Part shown: positions 1 to 9,525 of the stretch, one piece after another
Layout of the letters: every line of letters starts with the position of its first letter
How positions within the stretch are numbered: the first letter of the stretch is position 1
Origin: an uncultured Prevotellaceae bacterium
GTDB taxonomy: Bacteria; Bacteroidota; Bacteroidia; Bacteroidales; Bacteroidaceae
DNA: 64,000 nucleotides
NCBI GenBank assembly: GCA_900314755.1
Contig: OMWH01000006.1
Coordinates: 32,330-96,329, forward strand
Reading direction: 5' to 3'
Program-made: the position numbers and the translations under genes
The notes under the pieces: model-generated
What the model saw: the letters and a program-made list of their open reading frames with translations, nothing else
Database searches by the model: none
What the model was told of the DNA's origin: nothing

Positions 1-1163
1 TAAGTGTCAAGCTGAGGTCTCAGCACATCATAGTCACCGCTCTTGAGCATGGGCCAGTAGACAAGGCGTTGGTTCTGTGCCGTCATCGTACCGCCTCCCC
101 ACTTACGATAGTCAGGGGTGAAGGTCATCGTGGAGTCAACATAGACGGGGTCGAAGGTGAAAAGTCCGCCATTAAACTTCGTCGGCCATTCCCCATAAGC
201 ATTACATCCCAGCAGATACCGCATCAGTTCGTAGTTGCGGACCATCTGTCTCACCTCCGGTCTTTGGCAGTCAGTCTCTATGAAACTACGCTGCCAATAG
301 CTATGCCACCAAGCACTGCTCCTCTCCTTCGACACGGCGGCGCTGACCGACTGAGCAGGTTCCTTACCCGTGTATAACTGGATAGTCACCAGACTCTTTT
401 TCATCTTCTTCCGTCGGAAGTTCCAGCTACGATAGTCTGTTGAGGCATATCTGCCGTCAGTAGTCCCGGTATACGAGAAACCGTCAGCCTGCATGATACC
501 ACCCATTTTCAGACGACCGATGGGATTATAGAGCTGGTCTTTGATGGCATCCAGGCGTTCGCGAGAGACGGTAAAGTCGAATACCGTCTCTTGTCTGTTC
601 TGGTGATAGAAGGTAAGTCGACTCTTGGAGGCACGGATGCTGTCTGCAAACGTCATACAGTCCTTGGGTATGACCCACTTATAAGAGCACTGCTGGCACT
701 CTGCCTTCGTCACAGGACGGTCCTTATACCGCCAGCTCTCATAACTGAGAGTCGCCTCTCTTGCCTGTTGTGATATGATCTCCGCAAAGACAACAGGGGA
801 GTAGACATCCACCCAAAGTCTGATATTGACACCTTTTCCTTTGATATATACAGCACCCTCATCAAGACATAGGCGTTGCTCGAAGTCCTGCCCGTCAAAC
901 GGCTGCCCATTCAGGTGCAGTCTCCAACGACCAGCCTTCAACAGGGTATTGTTCTCATCGAACCATCCACTCTGTGCGATGTAAAAGAGCAGGTCACCTT
1001 TCTCCACCCATACGTTCATGCCGATGTCATGATCACCGCACGGCATCGACTCACTGGCATTCTTGCTGGGGGTCGTCCACACATAGTCCTTGGGGATATA
1101 GTCGGCTCCTTGTATAAGCGTGGCTAACGTCAGGAAAATGGAGAGGAGGATGTTCTTCTTCAT
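1..1163 (-). CDS. DUF5703-domain exported protein, partial (C-terminus outside window)
   Basis: The reading frame runs from ATG at 1163 and is still open at base 1, so about 387 N-terminal residues are visible. It starts with a Sec signal peptide (MKKNILLSIFLTLATLIQG). It then shows the hallmark of DUF5703 proteins: a short N-terminal stretch with KNASESMPCGDHDIGMNVWV (about residues 34-53) followed by a beta-rich region with DLLFYIAQSGWFDENN. These Bacteroidetes proteins occur in pectin-type loci and look like large glycosidases with a helical toroid after the visible part, but I know no proven activity. It is the last visible gene of the operon GH2-GH106-acetylesterase-DUF5703, 5 bp after the esterase stop. 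Family call fairly sure; function unknown. Confidence 0.7.
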   Translation of the reverse strand, partial: MKKNILLSIFLTLATLIQGADYIPKDYVWTTPSKNASESMPCGDHDIGMNVWVEKGDLLFYIAQSGWFDENNTLLKAGRWRLHLNGQPFDGQDFEQRLCLDEGAVYIKGKGVNIRLWVDVYSPVVFAEIISQQAREATLSYESWRYKDRPVTKAECQQCSYKWVIPKDCMTFADSIRASKSRLTFYHQNRQETVFDFTVSRERLDAIKDQLYNPIGRLKMGGIMQADGFSYTGTTDGRYASTDYRSWNFRRKKMKKSLVTIQLYTGKEPAQSVSAAVSKERSSAWWHSYWQRSFIETDCQRPEVRQMVRNYELMRYLLGCNAYGEWPTKFNGGLFTFDPVYVDSTMTFTPDYRKWGGGTMTAQNQRLVYWPMLKSGDYDVLRPQLDT

Positions 1164-1168
1164 AGTTG

Positions 1169-2596
1169 TTACCAGTTATCTGTTCGGAAAGAGGAAACGG
1201 GCAGACCGTCATGCATCAGGTCACCGTCAGCCCAGTCTTTGAAGGCATAGCGGATGGCGGCAGGTTGTTTGACGGCATCACAGGTGACATAGACTCTGTT
1301 ACGTGACACCCATACCTTCGTGGCAGGATGGAATACCTTGTCAGCACCTGCCACCTCAAAGTTGTTGGAGGTAGTGCCGTGCTCGAAATATACCCATTCC
1401 TTGGAGCGGTCGAAGGCGATGACGGCGGTGTCGTTCTGGAAAGTCACCTCTTTATAGGTGGCAAACTCAGGTAATCCTTTGATGTCATAAGTGTTGGCAA
1501 GGGCGAGAAGGGCAAGCCGCTCGCCTGCCTGACGCTTCTTACGGGGATGGATGCCATACTCTAAGCCAGCGTCCATCAGTACTGCCATGCGGGCATTGTT
1601 GATCATCGTCTCTGCCTTTGCCTGTTGTTCCCGCAGGTACTGACTGTCTTTCCAGTCAATCAGGGAGTAGTCGTATGGGGCTATCTGACAATAGTAGAAA
1701 GGAAACTCACCTTGTTTCCATTCTTCACGCCAACCCTCAACCATTGCTTTCAACAGAGGGGCATAGTAGTCATAACGAGGAACGTTATCCTCACCCTGAT
1801 ACCAGATAACACCTTTCATCGTATAGCCGATGAGGGGATGCAACTGTCCGTTGAAGAGGGCAGTAGGACAGCGTTGCTGGAGTTTCGAGACATCTCCTAC
1901 CGTGATGGTCTGTTTTACTTTTGGAAAGGCGCGCAACCAGTCGGCTTTCATCCATGCCTCACAGGCGGAACCGCCCCATGCGGTGACGATGAGTCCTATG
2001 GGAATGCCTAAGGTGGAGCGTAGGGCACGACCGAAATAGTATGCCGTTGCCGAGAAATCACGGACAGAGGCACTATTTGCCTCGTTCCATTGTCCTGTCA
2101 CATTGTATTTTGGAGTCAGTGATACATGGCGCTTGACGGTGAATAGTCGCAGTTGGGAGTCTTTACAACGCAACAGCTCTTCCGTCGTTCCCTCGACGGG
2201 TTGTTGCTTGAACCCTTTCATCTGCATCTCCATATTCGACTGTCCCGCACAGATCCATACCTCACCGATAAGGATGTTGCCTAAGGTGCAAGTGGAGAGA
2301 GGTGAGAGGTGAGAGGACATTTCTGTGAAGGTAATCTCATAAGGACCGCCAGCCTCCGGTGTCTGTACCTTCACCTCAAACTTGCCGTCCTTGTCAGTTT
2401 TCACCTGATAAGTCTTCTGATCCCATGAGGTAGTGACCTTGACAGTCTTACCTTTGTCGGCAGTTCCCCATAGGTTACACTCTGTTTGCTGTTGCAACAC
2501 CATGTTGTCGCTGAAGAAACGGGGTAGTCTGACCTCTGCAAAGGAATAACACAGGGACAGGTAAAATGTGAAAAGAAAAAATGTGATGCGTCTCAT
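1169..2596 (-). CDS. Sialate O-acetylesterase-type carbohydrate esterase (SASA/SGNH fold)
   Basis: 475 residues with an N-terminal signal peptide (1-20). A beta-sandwich insert precedes the SGNH block I: GEVWICAGQSNMEM around 111-124, with Ser120 the likely nucleophile. VIWYQGEDN follows mid-protein, and the catalytic His lies in GIHPRKK near residue 350. In plant-glycan loci this family removes O-acetyl groups from sugars rather than acting on sialic acid. RG-II side chain B carries acetyl groups, so deacetylation there is a reasonable guess. The start lies 1 bp after the GH106 stop and the end is 5 bp before the DUF5703 start, so it is cotranscribed. Residues about 94-100 (SHLSPLS) are encoded by a 7-bp tandem repeat, an odd in-frame insertion also seen in the gene at 38284. 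Confidence 0.82.
   Translation of the reverse strand: MRRITFFLFTFYLSLCYSFAEVRLPRFFSDNMVLQQQTECNLWGTADKGKTVKVTTSWDQKTYQVKTDKDGKFEVKVQTPEAGGPYEITFTEMSSHLSPLSTCTLGNILIGEVWICAGQSNMEMQMKGFKQQPVEGTTEELLRCKDSQLRLFTVKRHVSLTPKYNVTGQWNEANSASVRDFSATAYYFGRALRSTLGIPIGLIVTAWGGSACEAWMKADWLRAFPKVKQTITVGDVSKLQQRCPTALFNGQLHPLIGYTMKGVIWYQGEDNVPRYDYYAPLLKAMVEGWREEWKQGEFPFYYCQIAPYDYSLIDWKDSQYLREQQAKAETMINNARMAVLMDAGLEYGIHPRKKRQAGERLALLALANTYDIKGLPEFATYKEVTFQNDTAVIAFDRSKEWVYFEHGTTSNNFEVAGADKVFHPATKVWVSRNRVYVTCDAVKQPAAIRYAFKDWADGDLMHDGLPVSSFRTDNW
2297..2317. repeat. Three 7-bp tandem units inside the esterase gene
   Basis: GAGAGGT is repeated three times (last unit GAGAGGA) on the plus strand. The total is 21 bp, so the frame is kept although the period is not a multiple of three. 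The same heptamer recurs at 38550-38584 in another gene. Confidence 0.85.
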
Positions 2597-2597
2597 A

Positions 2598-5500
2598 TCA
2601 TTGTTCTGTTTTTAATTCGGGTTGTGCTAACAGACCGGCAGGCAACAGGTTGTCACCCTTGGTGCGGTAGCGGGCATTCGTCCAGATACCTTCATAGGGT
2701 GCCTTCCCCTGGTCCATGCCTCGCAGGGCGTTATGCCAAGTGTTGACGACTTCTATCTCAATCTTGTTCTTGCCTTTCCTCAAAGCCTTCGTCACCTCCA
2801 CCTCATAGGGCGCTGTCCATGCGATGCCGCAGTCGACACCATTCACCCAGACATGGGCGATGTCCCTGACATCGGGGAAAACAATCCAAGAACGTCCCTT
2901 GGGAAGCTTTCTCATTTTCAATGTTGTCGTATACATCACATGACCGCTGAAATAACGGATCCGGTCGTCAGGATGCTTGCTCCAGTCAAACAATTGCTGG
3001 TTGTCGAGGGTGATGGTGCTTTCTTTGAAAGTGACATGATAGGAGTTCCCAAAAGTTCCCACCGTGGGAACTGTGAGTTCCCTTCGTGGGAATCGTGAGT
3101 TCCCTTCGTGGGAATCGTGAGTTCCCTCCAAGGGAATAAACAAGGAGCCCCAAGCGGGCATGGTGAAAGTTACGTTCATCCTGCCATTCACCTCGGTGTA
3201 ATCGACCTTCGTTGTCTCATCGGTGACGGGATTATAGATATAAGGGATGCGTCCCGTACAACGGAATGACGCAGTGACCTCCCGTTCCTTTCCCTCTTGA
3301 TTGGCGAGGAAATAGATGTCTTGGTCATCTGTCTGGCGATGGGTATAGGCAATACCTTCAGGAAGAATCACATCGGGCTCGATGCCCTCTATCGTCTCTC
3401 CGTGCCAAGGCTTATCGATGACCACGACACCTTGCTGGCGCAATTGTTCTATCCGCTCATGTGCCTCCTTGGAGATGAGACAACCTTCGGGAATGACTAG
3501 TACTTTATAGTTAAAAGGTTGTGTCAGCAAGGCATCCTTATTCATCGAGTCATACTGGTAACCATGCAATGGGTTAATCCAGTCTTTCAGGTCGATGATG
3601 CCAGCAGAGTGACGCACACCAACAGGTGATTCCTCCATCGGCTGTCCGACATTGGCAAGTCGTTTCTGCTCGGAAGCCACGCGCTCGGCACCAAACAACC
3701 CAGGCAGCATGGAAACCAAACGGTCGGGAGTCAGGGCTCTACTGGGTATCTCCTCACCAGTATAGACAGCGATATCCACCACGGGTGTTCCCTTCTGCAG
3801 CAGGGTCTGACAACGGGTGATATAGTCAACGAATGCTTTTGCCTCCGGGAACCACGTCTGGTCACGTTGGAAGAAGAGACCGATTCCGTCGAGGGTCATA
3901 CCCGGTTTGCGGTCGAGCCACGGGTTATGGGTGTTGACATGAAAGAACAAACGGTTCATGCCCAAGGCGAAATTACGGTCGAGCAGGGGCTTGACACTCG
4001 CCGGTGTCTCGTCCCATACCCCACGGACCTCTGTGAATCCCTCTGCCTGCACGATGTTCTTGCCATAGACGTGGGCACCACTGATGGCGTCGAGCATGTC
4101 GTTAGGCTTGTCGTGAGTAGGGGAGTTCAACCAGTATTCACCCATCGGAACATCCACGTACTTATAGTGTTCCATACCGTCAGAGACCATGGTGGGGGCA
4201 ACACTCTCAGACGATAGTTGCACACCGTACTCTTTGGCTTTCTGTGATACAGTGACGAAAAATACCTCGTTGACAAGTTCATTGATCGTCTTGCGAATGT
4301 CTCTCAGGATATCATCACCCCCTTGCATTGGAACACCGGCATAGATAGGTAAGAGGGGAATGATGTCATATCCCCTGCGTCGCTGGAACTCCTGGGCGAA
4401 AATCTTGCTCCAGTTCTGCGAGCCACACTCCCAAGAGTCGACATGCAGGTATTGGATTGCCTGATGGTTAGGACGGTTCATGAAGAGTCCGAACCAGTGA
4501 TCCACCTGTTTCTCCACAGCTTGTCTTGAGAACTTGTCACATTCTAATCCCTTAGCACCACCAGCTGTGGCATTGGTATGACCTGTAGAGGTGTGTCCCA
4601 TTCGCAGGATGCGCCACATACCTTTGGGTAAATCAATCTCCAACATGTCACCATCCATCTTGGCACAGATGATGTCCTGTGGGCGAAGATAGTCGTCAGC
4701 AGATAGTTCTTCCTTGGAGGTATCAGGGGCGATGCGCCATACATATCCTGCCTTGCCCTCCCAATTGTCGATGACAGACCAACTGCCGAACTTGATATTC
4801 TTCAGTCTGAGAACGGGTTTCCATTTAGCGGCATCCAAATCCTCAGCGCCAGGTTCTGTTCCCTCTGGCGTCCATTCAAAACGGAAATACTTGGCTCGGG
4901 TGGGAGGAATGCTGAATGTCGTATTGAAACCCGTGTTCTGCCATCCCTGCCGAGGGGGCGTGAGTTGTTTGACAGCATAGAAAATCACCCCGTCGTCAGA
5001 TGCTTTGACACTCAGTCGCTGGCATTGGAAGTTCGTACCAGAGGGTTCTATTTCAATGTTCCGCACTAATGTGGAACTATCGAACTCATATTGTATCCAA
5101 CAAGGAGTGTCAGCACAATATACACCTTTCGCATTGATGGTTACCTCTGGGGAATAGGAGATCTTGGGACTGCCAGGTCTGTCTTGCTTGACAGGTATCG
5201 CATAGACAGCGATGTCCTCATAGTAATTCTCATAGTGTTGAGGCTTGGACATTCGGAAATGATGGAAGCCTCCCCCCATGATTGTATCGCAGAACACAAT
5301 CTTCTGCATTGATTCCTCTGGCTTAATCCATGGACCACCTGCCAAAGCAAAGCCGTCACAAACGTGAATACCCATCCCCAAGCCGAGGGAGTCAGCTTGC
5401 ACAAGGGCTATGTCGACCAACTTCCAGAAGTTGTCACTCAAGGCATCGGCATTGCCTTCATATTCTGGTCGTTCCGCAGCACCTCGGATAGGCATCAGGT

Positions 5501-5669
5501 AACAGCCTCCCAGTCCCACATCCTTCATTGCCTGAAGGTCAGCCTTGACACCTTGCTCGGAGACGGCTCCATACATCCAATACCAGAAAGTCCATGGCTT
5601 GGTGGTGTCTTTTCCTTGCGATATCAACGCAAGGCACATGACAATGGTGGCGAGTGCTGTCCTTTTCAT
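2598..5669 (-). CDS. GH106-type alpha-L-rhamnosidase
   Basis: 1023 residues with a short signal peptide. The N-terminus KPWTFWYWMYGAVSEQGV then DLQAMKDVGLGGCYLMPI is the typical opening of the GH106 catalytic barrel (Glyco_hydro_106). A C-terminal galactose-binding-like sandwich contains VWVNGVDCGIAWTAPYEVEV (about residues 945-965). GH106 enzymes are exo-acting inverting alpha-L-rhamnosidases, and BT0986 is the RG-II example. The start overlaps the stop of the GH2 gene by 4 bp (ATGA), so translation is probably coupled. Between the last barrel elements and the C-terminal sandwich, residues about 844-872 (SHEGNSRFPRRELTVPTVG region) are encoded by four 22-bp tandem repeats. The frame rotates through the repeat, so the peptide is non-repetitive and is probably a tolerated linker. 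Confidence 0.83.
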   Translation of the reverse strand: MKRTALATIVMCLALISQGKDTTKPWTFWYWMYGAVSEQGVKADLQAMKDVGLGGCYLMPIRGAAERPEYEGNADALSDNFWKLVDIALVQADSLGLGMGIHVCDGFALAGGPWIKPEESMQKIVFCDTIMGGGFHHFRMSKPQHYENYYEDIAVYAIPVKQDRPGSPKISYSPEVTINAKGVYCADTPCWIQYEFDSSTLVRNIEIEPSGTNFQCQRLSVKASDDGVIFYAVKQLTPPRQGWQNTGFNTTFSIPPTRAKYFRFEWTPEGTEPGAEDLDAAKWKPVLRLKNIKFGSWSVIDNWEGKAGYVWRIAPDTSKEELSADDYLRPQDIICAKMDGDMLEIDLPKGMWRILRMGHTSTGHTNATAGGAKGLECDKFSRQAVEKQVDHWFGLFMNRPNHQAIQYLHVDSWECGSQNWSKIFAQEFQRRRGYDIIPLLPIYAGVPMQGGDDILRDIRKTINELVNEVFFVTVSQKAKEYGVQLSSESVAPTMVSDGMEHYKYVDVPMGEYWLNSPTHDKPNDMLDAISGAHVYGKNIVQAEGFTEVRGVWDETPASVKPLLDRNFALGMNRLFFHVNTHNPWLDRKPGMTLDGIGLFFQRDQTWFPEAKAFVDYITRCQTLLQKGTPVVDIAVYTGEEIPSRALTPDRLVSMLPGLFGAERVASEQKRLANVGQPMEESPVGVRHSAGIIDLKDWINPLHGYQYDSMNKDALLTQPFNYKVLVIPEGCLISKEAHERIEQLRQQGVVVIDKPWHGETIEGIEPDVILPEGIAYTHRQTDDQDIYFLANQEGKEREVTASFRCTGRIPYIYNPVTDETTKVDYTEVNGRMNVTFTMPAWGSLFIPLEGTHDSHEGNSRFPRRELTVPTVGTFGNSYHVTFKESTITLDNQQLFDWSKHPDDRIRYFSGHVMYTTTLKMRKLPKGRSWIVFPDVRDIAHVWVNGVDCGIAWTAPYEVEVTKALRKGKNKIEIEVVNTWHNALRGMDQGKAPYEGIWTNARYRTKGDNLLPAGLLAQPELKTEQ
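3053..3140. repeat. 4 x 22-bp tandem repeat inside the GH106 gene
   Basis: Units start at 3053, 3075, 3097 and 3119. The two central units are identical (GAGTTCCCTTCG then TGGGAATCGT) and the outer two diverge. Each unit is itself a small hairpin (TTCCC-n5-GGGAA). Total length is 88 bp, and the reading frame stays open across all of it. Confidence 0.92.
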
Positions 5670-8476
5670 TCGAAGCAGAGGGTTACATGGATGGAACCCT
5701 TGCCTTGTGCCCAGTAGGGTTGTGCGGAAGGTCCGTTTAAGTCGGTTGTGTTTACCTTGTTGCGTACGGCGGGAATTGCCTTCAGTAGAGCGATGCCTGT
5801 CTCTGGCAATGTGTAGAGCAGATGGTCACGACCATCACGTGGGGTATAGATACCCACATAGGTATCGGGAGCGATGATGCCCAGTTTACCCTCCGTTGTC
5901 TCTACCTGCATCCATGTCACATCAGCGAAATATCCTTTGAACTCTGGGTATTCGAACGATTCACCGGGGATGGGGTCGTTATAGCTGGTCTGCCAATAGC
6001 CGTATTGCGGCCCTTCCAGGCGGTTCTGCCAAACACGGTATGGACCGCGTCCTACCCATTGCTTGCTCTTGACCTTGTCTTCCGGATAGTCGAAGGCAAT
6101 ACCCAGAAGGTCTACTACACCGTTGAAATAGTAGTCGGCATGTATCGCCACCTCACCATGACTGTTGAAGTCCCATTTGACAGTGCTGAGGGAACCATGT
6201 TGGTAATGTGCCGTCAGTACATTGTCTTTCAGTTCAAAACCACAGAAGGAACCTTGGTCAGCATACTCGGTATAGTCTGTCTTCTTTTGGAAAGCCTCTT
6301 TGTCGTCATGGTTATAGAAACCGTCTTGTGAGCGGTCGCTACGCTTGGCGGCAACAAAGCGGGGACCATTGCTCAGCGTGAAAGTCTTGCTACCTATGGT
6401 CACCTGTTTCAGTCGACCGTCTTTCTTCGAGAAGACATACGTCTTCCCTGCGGCAGTAACAGCCAATTCATCTGAGGTTTCTTTCTGGGTGCAATGAGTT
6501 CCTGCTCCATCAACTACCGCAAGGGCATCAGACTTGAAAGTCCATGTGTATACTTCTTCACCCTTAGGGTTCGTGGCAGTCACCTGTAGTGCGTCACCAG
6601 ACCCCTTCGGTTTGTCGATGGTGATGGAGGCAAAGGGTTCTACGCTTCCTATGTTTAAAACACCTTGACTGACAGTCTTCACGGCAGATTGTCCAAAGGC
6701 AGGCATGTTCAGGTACCGGTAACTGAACTTGCAATCTTTCAAGTTGGTGAAGTTATAGCCATTGCTGACCTTTAACTTGTCACCATTTGCCTCTATCTGT
6801 ATAGGACTCCATACCTCTCGGATGGTATAGAACGAACCTTCTTTCTCCATATGGGGACCAACGATACCGTCAGAACCGAAATTACCCATGCAGTCCACGA
6901 TGTTGTTCATATCCGTACGCACCACCCCTTGGTCCATCAGGTCCCAAAGGAAACCACCTGCACAGCGGGGATTCGACATCATGAGTTTCCAGTAGTCTGC
7001 CAGTCCGGCACCATGACCACCGTCATACAGTCCGTGCAGGAACTCCGTAGGCATGAAAATCTCTTTCTGTCGCATGTACTCTGCCGTCTCACCCCATGAG
7101 CGATAGTGCTTCGTCTCGAAACCGTTGCGGTTTGCCCACGGATAGAGGACGACACGCTGTTGTGGGTCATACTTGGTAAAGAATGGTTCTAACTCGTAGT
7201 TGAAGCCTCCCTCATTGCCATTACTCCAAAAGATAATACTGGGGTGGTTGACATCACGTGTCACCATCTCCTCTACTAACTTCGAACCGACGATGGTCTC
7301 ATGAGCCCAGTGCCAACCTGGCAATTCACACTCCACATAGAGTCCTAAGGAGTCACAGGCATCCAAGAACTCTGGGTCGGCAGGGTAGTGGGAGAGGCGG
7401 ACGGCATTCATATTCATCGACTTGATGAGTTTCACATCCTCGATATTCTTCGCCTTTGACAGGGTGCGACCAGTCTCTGGACGGAAAGAATGGCGGTTGG
7501 CACCTTTCATGATGACCTTCTTACCGTTGATGAAGACACCGTCTTCCTTGTCGCCTGCATATTGATGGCGATACTCAATGGTGCGGAAACCGAATTTCTG
7601 ACGCTCGACATGCAAAGTCTTGCCTTGTGCGTCTTTCAAGGTGAAAGTGGCAGTATAGAGATGGGGCTGCTCGGCATTCCATAGTAACGGGTTCTTTACC
7701 ACGAAATCAGCCAGTGCTTTATCACTGGCAACAGGGAAGGCTGTGCTTTGTGCCACCTTCGCTCCCTTGGCATCTGTCACCTCTACACTCACGGTACCAC
7801 CGGAAAGGGCACGGTTTAGGAATACATCTGCCTTGAAACGCCCGTCCATACCAGCATTAATGGCTACACGGTTGATATTCTGGGCGGGTTTGGAAATCAC
7901 AAAGACAGGGCGCCAGATACCTCCGAAGTTCCAATAGTCTGCACGACGCTCTGCGAGGTTAACTTGTGGGTTGGCACTCTCCTTGGAGACCTCTACCTCC
8001 AGGCGGTTCTTCTTAGAGCCGAAGAATACACGGTCGGAGACATCAATGGTATGGCGTGTGAACCCTCCCTGATAGAGACCATTGCCTGCCTTACGACCGT
8101 TGATGGTTACCTGGGCATCGGTAAACACTGCCTCAAACACGAGAAATATCTGTCTTCCTGCCCATTCTTGTGGTAAGGAGAACTCAGTCTTGTAAAGTCC
8201 TTTCTCATTGGCTATTCCCTCAGGGCTTGCCTTGCCATAGAAACGCATACCATATTGATAGGTGCCGAAACCTTGTAACTCCCAGCAGGATGGTACGCCA
8301 ATCTTTGTCCATTGCCCGGAGTTTCGTCCATCGGTGCACTTAAAATCCCATTGTACCATGTCGTCGCATCCTGTACCACTAAGGTACTGACGATGTGTGG
8401 TCACGTCAACCGCTTGTGCCCATGCTCCCAGCCAACTCACGGTCAGTAGTCCTATTGTTGCAATCTTCTTTATCAT
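5666..8476 (-). CDS. GH2 family glycosidase (beta-galactosidase/beta-glucuronidase type)
   Basis: 936 residues with signal peptide (1-20). The layout is classical GH2: sugar-binding sandwich (about 25-195, with WNFGGIWRPVFV), immunoglobulin-like domain (200-300), and TIM barrel starting FGFRTIEYR and GVFINGKKVIMKGANRHSF. The acid/base is Glu422 in SNGNEGG and the nucleophile is probably Glu478 in MPTEFLHG. A Bgal_small_N-like C-terminal domain (WVGRGPYRVWQNRLEGP) follows. Substrate specificity cannot be read from sequence; RG-II needs both beta-glucuronidase and beta-galactosidase-type GH2 activities. It is the first gene of the leftward operon GH2-GH106-esterase-DUF5703, and its end overlaps the GH106 start by 4 bp. 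Confidence 0.88.
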   Translation of the reverse strand: MIKKIATIGLLTVSWLGAWAQAVDVTTHRQYLSGTGCDDMVQWDFKCTDGRNSGQWTKIGVPSCWELQGFGTYQYGMRFYGKASPEGIANEKGLYKTEFSLPQEWAGRQIFLVFEAVFTDAQVTINGRKAGNGLYQGGFTRHTIDVSDRVFFGSKKNRLEVEVSKESANPQVNLAERRADYWNFGGIWRPVFVISKPAQNINRVAINAGMDGRFKADVFLNRALSGGTVSVEVTDAKGAKVAQSTAFPVASDKALADFVVKNPLLWNAEQPHLYTATFTLKDAQGKTLHVERQKFGFRTIEYRHQYAGDKEDGVFINGKKVIMKGANRHSFRPETGRTLSKAKNIEDVKLIKSMNMNAVRLSHYPADPEFLDACDSLGLYVECELPGWHWAHETIVGSKLVEEMVTRDVNHPSIIFWSNGNEGGFNYELEPFFTKYDPQQRVVLYPWANRNGFETKHYRSWGETAEYMRQKEIFMPTEFLHGLYDGGHGAGLADYWKLMMSNPRCAGGFLWDLMDQGVVRTDMNNIVDCMGNFGSDGIVGPHMEKEGSFYTIREVWSPIQIEANGDKLKVSNGYNFTNLKDCKFSYRYLNMPAFGQSAVKTVSQGVLNIGSVEPFASITIDKPKGSGDALQVTATNPKGEEVYTWTFKSDALAVVDGAGTHCTQKETSDELAVTAAGKTYVFSKKDGRLKQVTIGSKTFTLSNGPRFVAAKRSDRSQDGFYNHDDKEAFQKKTDYTEYADQGSFCGFELKDNVLTAHYQHGSLSTVKWDFNSHGEVAIHADYYFNGVVDLLGIAFDYPEDKVKSKQWVGRGPYRVWQNRLEGPQYGYWQTSYNDPIPGESFEYPEFKGYFADVTWMQVETTEGKLGIIAPDTYVGIYTPRDGRDHLLYTLPETGIALLKAIPAVRNKVNTTDLNGPSAQPYWAQGKGSIHVTLCFE

Positions 8477-8589
8477 ATTCTCTACCTTATTTATATTATT
8501 AGGACTCTTTTGAGGGTGTTTTGTAACCCTCTGACTCGTTACAAATCGGAGTCTCTGTCGTCTTATTAGAAACCAAATAAATAAAGAAG
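8477..8589. promoter_or_regulatory. Divergent control region between GH2 operon and aldolase/symporter pair
   Basis: This 113-bp region separates two divergent transcription units. It holds a perfect inverted repeat TTTGTAAC (8520-8527) / GTTACAAA (8538-8545) with a 10-bp spacer. It overlaps a second short hairpin, GAGGGT (8512-8517) / ACCCTC (8526-8531). I do not see a canonical TAnnTTTG box here. The repeat is a good candidate for an operator serving both directions. Confidence 0.5.
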
Positions 8590-9522
8590 ATGATACAAAA
8601 CAAACCTCTTAGCGGAATCATTCCGCCCCTAGTGACCCCTTTAAAAGATAATGAGACGCTTGATATTGAGAGCCTTGAACGACTGATAGAGCATCTTATC
8701 GCAGGTGGTGTTCATGGACTCTTCATCCTTGGTACTACAGGTGAAGAGCAGAGTCTGAGTTATGACGTTCGCAAGCAGATGATCAAGGAGGCATGCCGTA
8801 TCAACAGAGGTAGGCTGCCACTGCTCGCATGTATTACCGACACCAGTATAGTGGAGAGTATTAAGCTCGCTAAAGTAGCAGCGGAGTGTGGTGCTGACGG
8901 TGTTGTCTCTGCCCCTCCATACTATTTTGCCACAGGACAGCCTGAGCTGGCTCAGTTCTATGAGGAACTGGTACCACAGCTTCCGCTTCCCGTCTTCCTT
9001 TACAATATGCCGTCACATGTGAAAGTGAGCTTTGCCCCAGATACGGTGCGTCGTATTGCTCAGAACCATCAAGTGATAGGTTTCAAGGACTCCAGTGCTA
9101 ATGCTGTTTATTTCCAGTCCGTGATGTATAAGATGCAGGAGCGTCCTGATTTTGCGATGCTGGTAGGTCCGGAAGAGATTACCGGTGAGTGTGTGTTGCT
9201 GGGTGCGCATGGCGGTATCAATGGCGGAGCAAATATGTTCCCGGAGTTATATGTGGCAATGTATGATGCCGCTCGTTCAGGAGACTTGACTCGTGTCCGC
9301 CAATTACAGCAGTATATCATGCAGATATCAACAAGTATATATACGGTTGGCAAGCATGGGTCCAGTTATCTGAAAGGACTGAAATGTGCGCTCTCTTTGC
9401 TGGGTATTATCAATGACGACTTCGTGGCATCACCATTCTATAAGTTCAATGAGCCTGAGCGTGAGAAGATCCGTCAGGCACTCGCCGCTCTTCCTATTGA
9501 GAATGGCAAGCTGAAAATATAG
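8590..9522 (+). CDS. Dihydrodipicolinate synthase / N-acetylneuraminate lyase family aldolase
   Basis: 310 residues, no signal peptide, cytoplasmic (beta/alpha)8 class I aldolase. It shows GTTGE (48-52) for pyruvate carboxylate binding, Tyr138 in LYNMPS, and the Schiff-base Lys166 in VIGFKDSS. The family cleaves or forms 2-keto-3-deoxy acids using pyruvate: DapA, NanA, KDG aldolase and Kdo-type aldolases. A housekeeping DapA would not be expected here, paired 3 bp upstream of a symporter and divergent from a glycosidase operon. Kdo and Dha are 3-deoxy-ulosonic acids of RG-II, so aldol cleavage of one of them to pyruvate and a shorter aldehyde is my preferred role; sialic-acid or 2-keto-3-deoxy-sugar-acid lyase are alternatives. 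Confidence 0.85.
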   Translation: MIQNKPLSGIIPPLVTPLKDNETLDIESLERLIEHLIAGGVHGLFILGTTGEEQSLSYDVRKQMIKEACRINRGRLPLLACITDTSIVESIKLAKVAAECGADGVVSAPPYYFATGQPELAQFYEELVPQLPLPVFLYNMPSHVKVSFAPDTVRRIAQNHQVIGFKDSSANAVYFQSVMYKMQERPDFAMLVGPEEITGECVLLGAHGGINGGANMFPELYVAMYDAARSGDLTRVRQLQQYIMQISTSIYTVGKHGSSYLKGLKCALSLLGIINDDFVASPFYKFNEPEREKIRQALAALPIENGKLKI

Positions 9523-9525
9523 CCT

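Noticed and set aside
1169-2596. Sialic-acid utilisation locus suggested by the sialate esterase and NAL-type aldolase
   Set aside because: No sialidase, epimerase, kinase or nagA/B genes accompany them, and all other enzymes point to pectin; such esterases are common in plant-glycan loci.
8590-9522. Housekeeping dapA (lysine biosynthesis)
   Set aside because: The coupling to an SSS symporter and divergence from a glycosidase operon argue for a catabolic aldolase, although DapA cannot be excluded by motifs alone.
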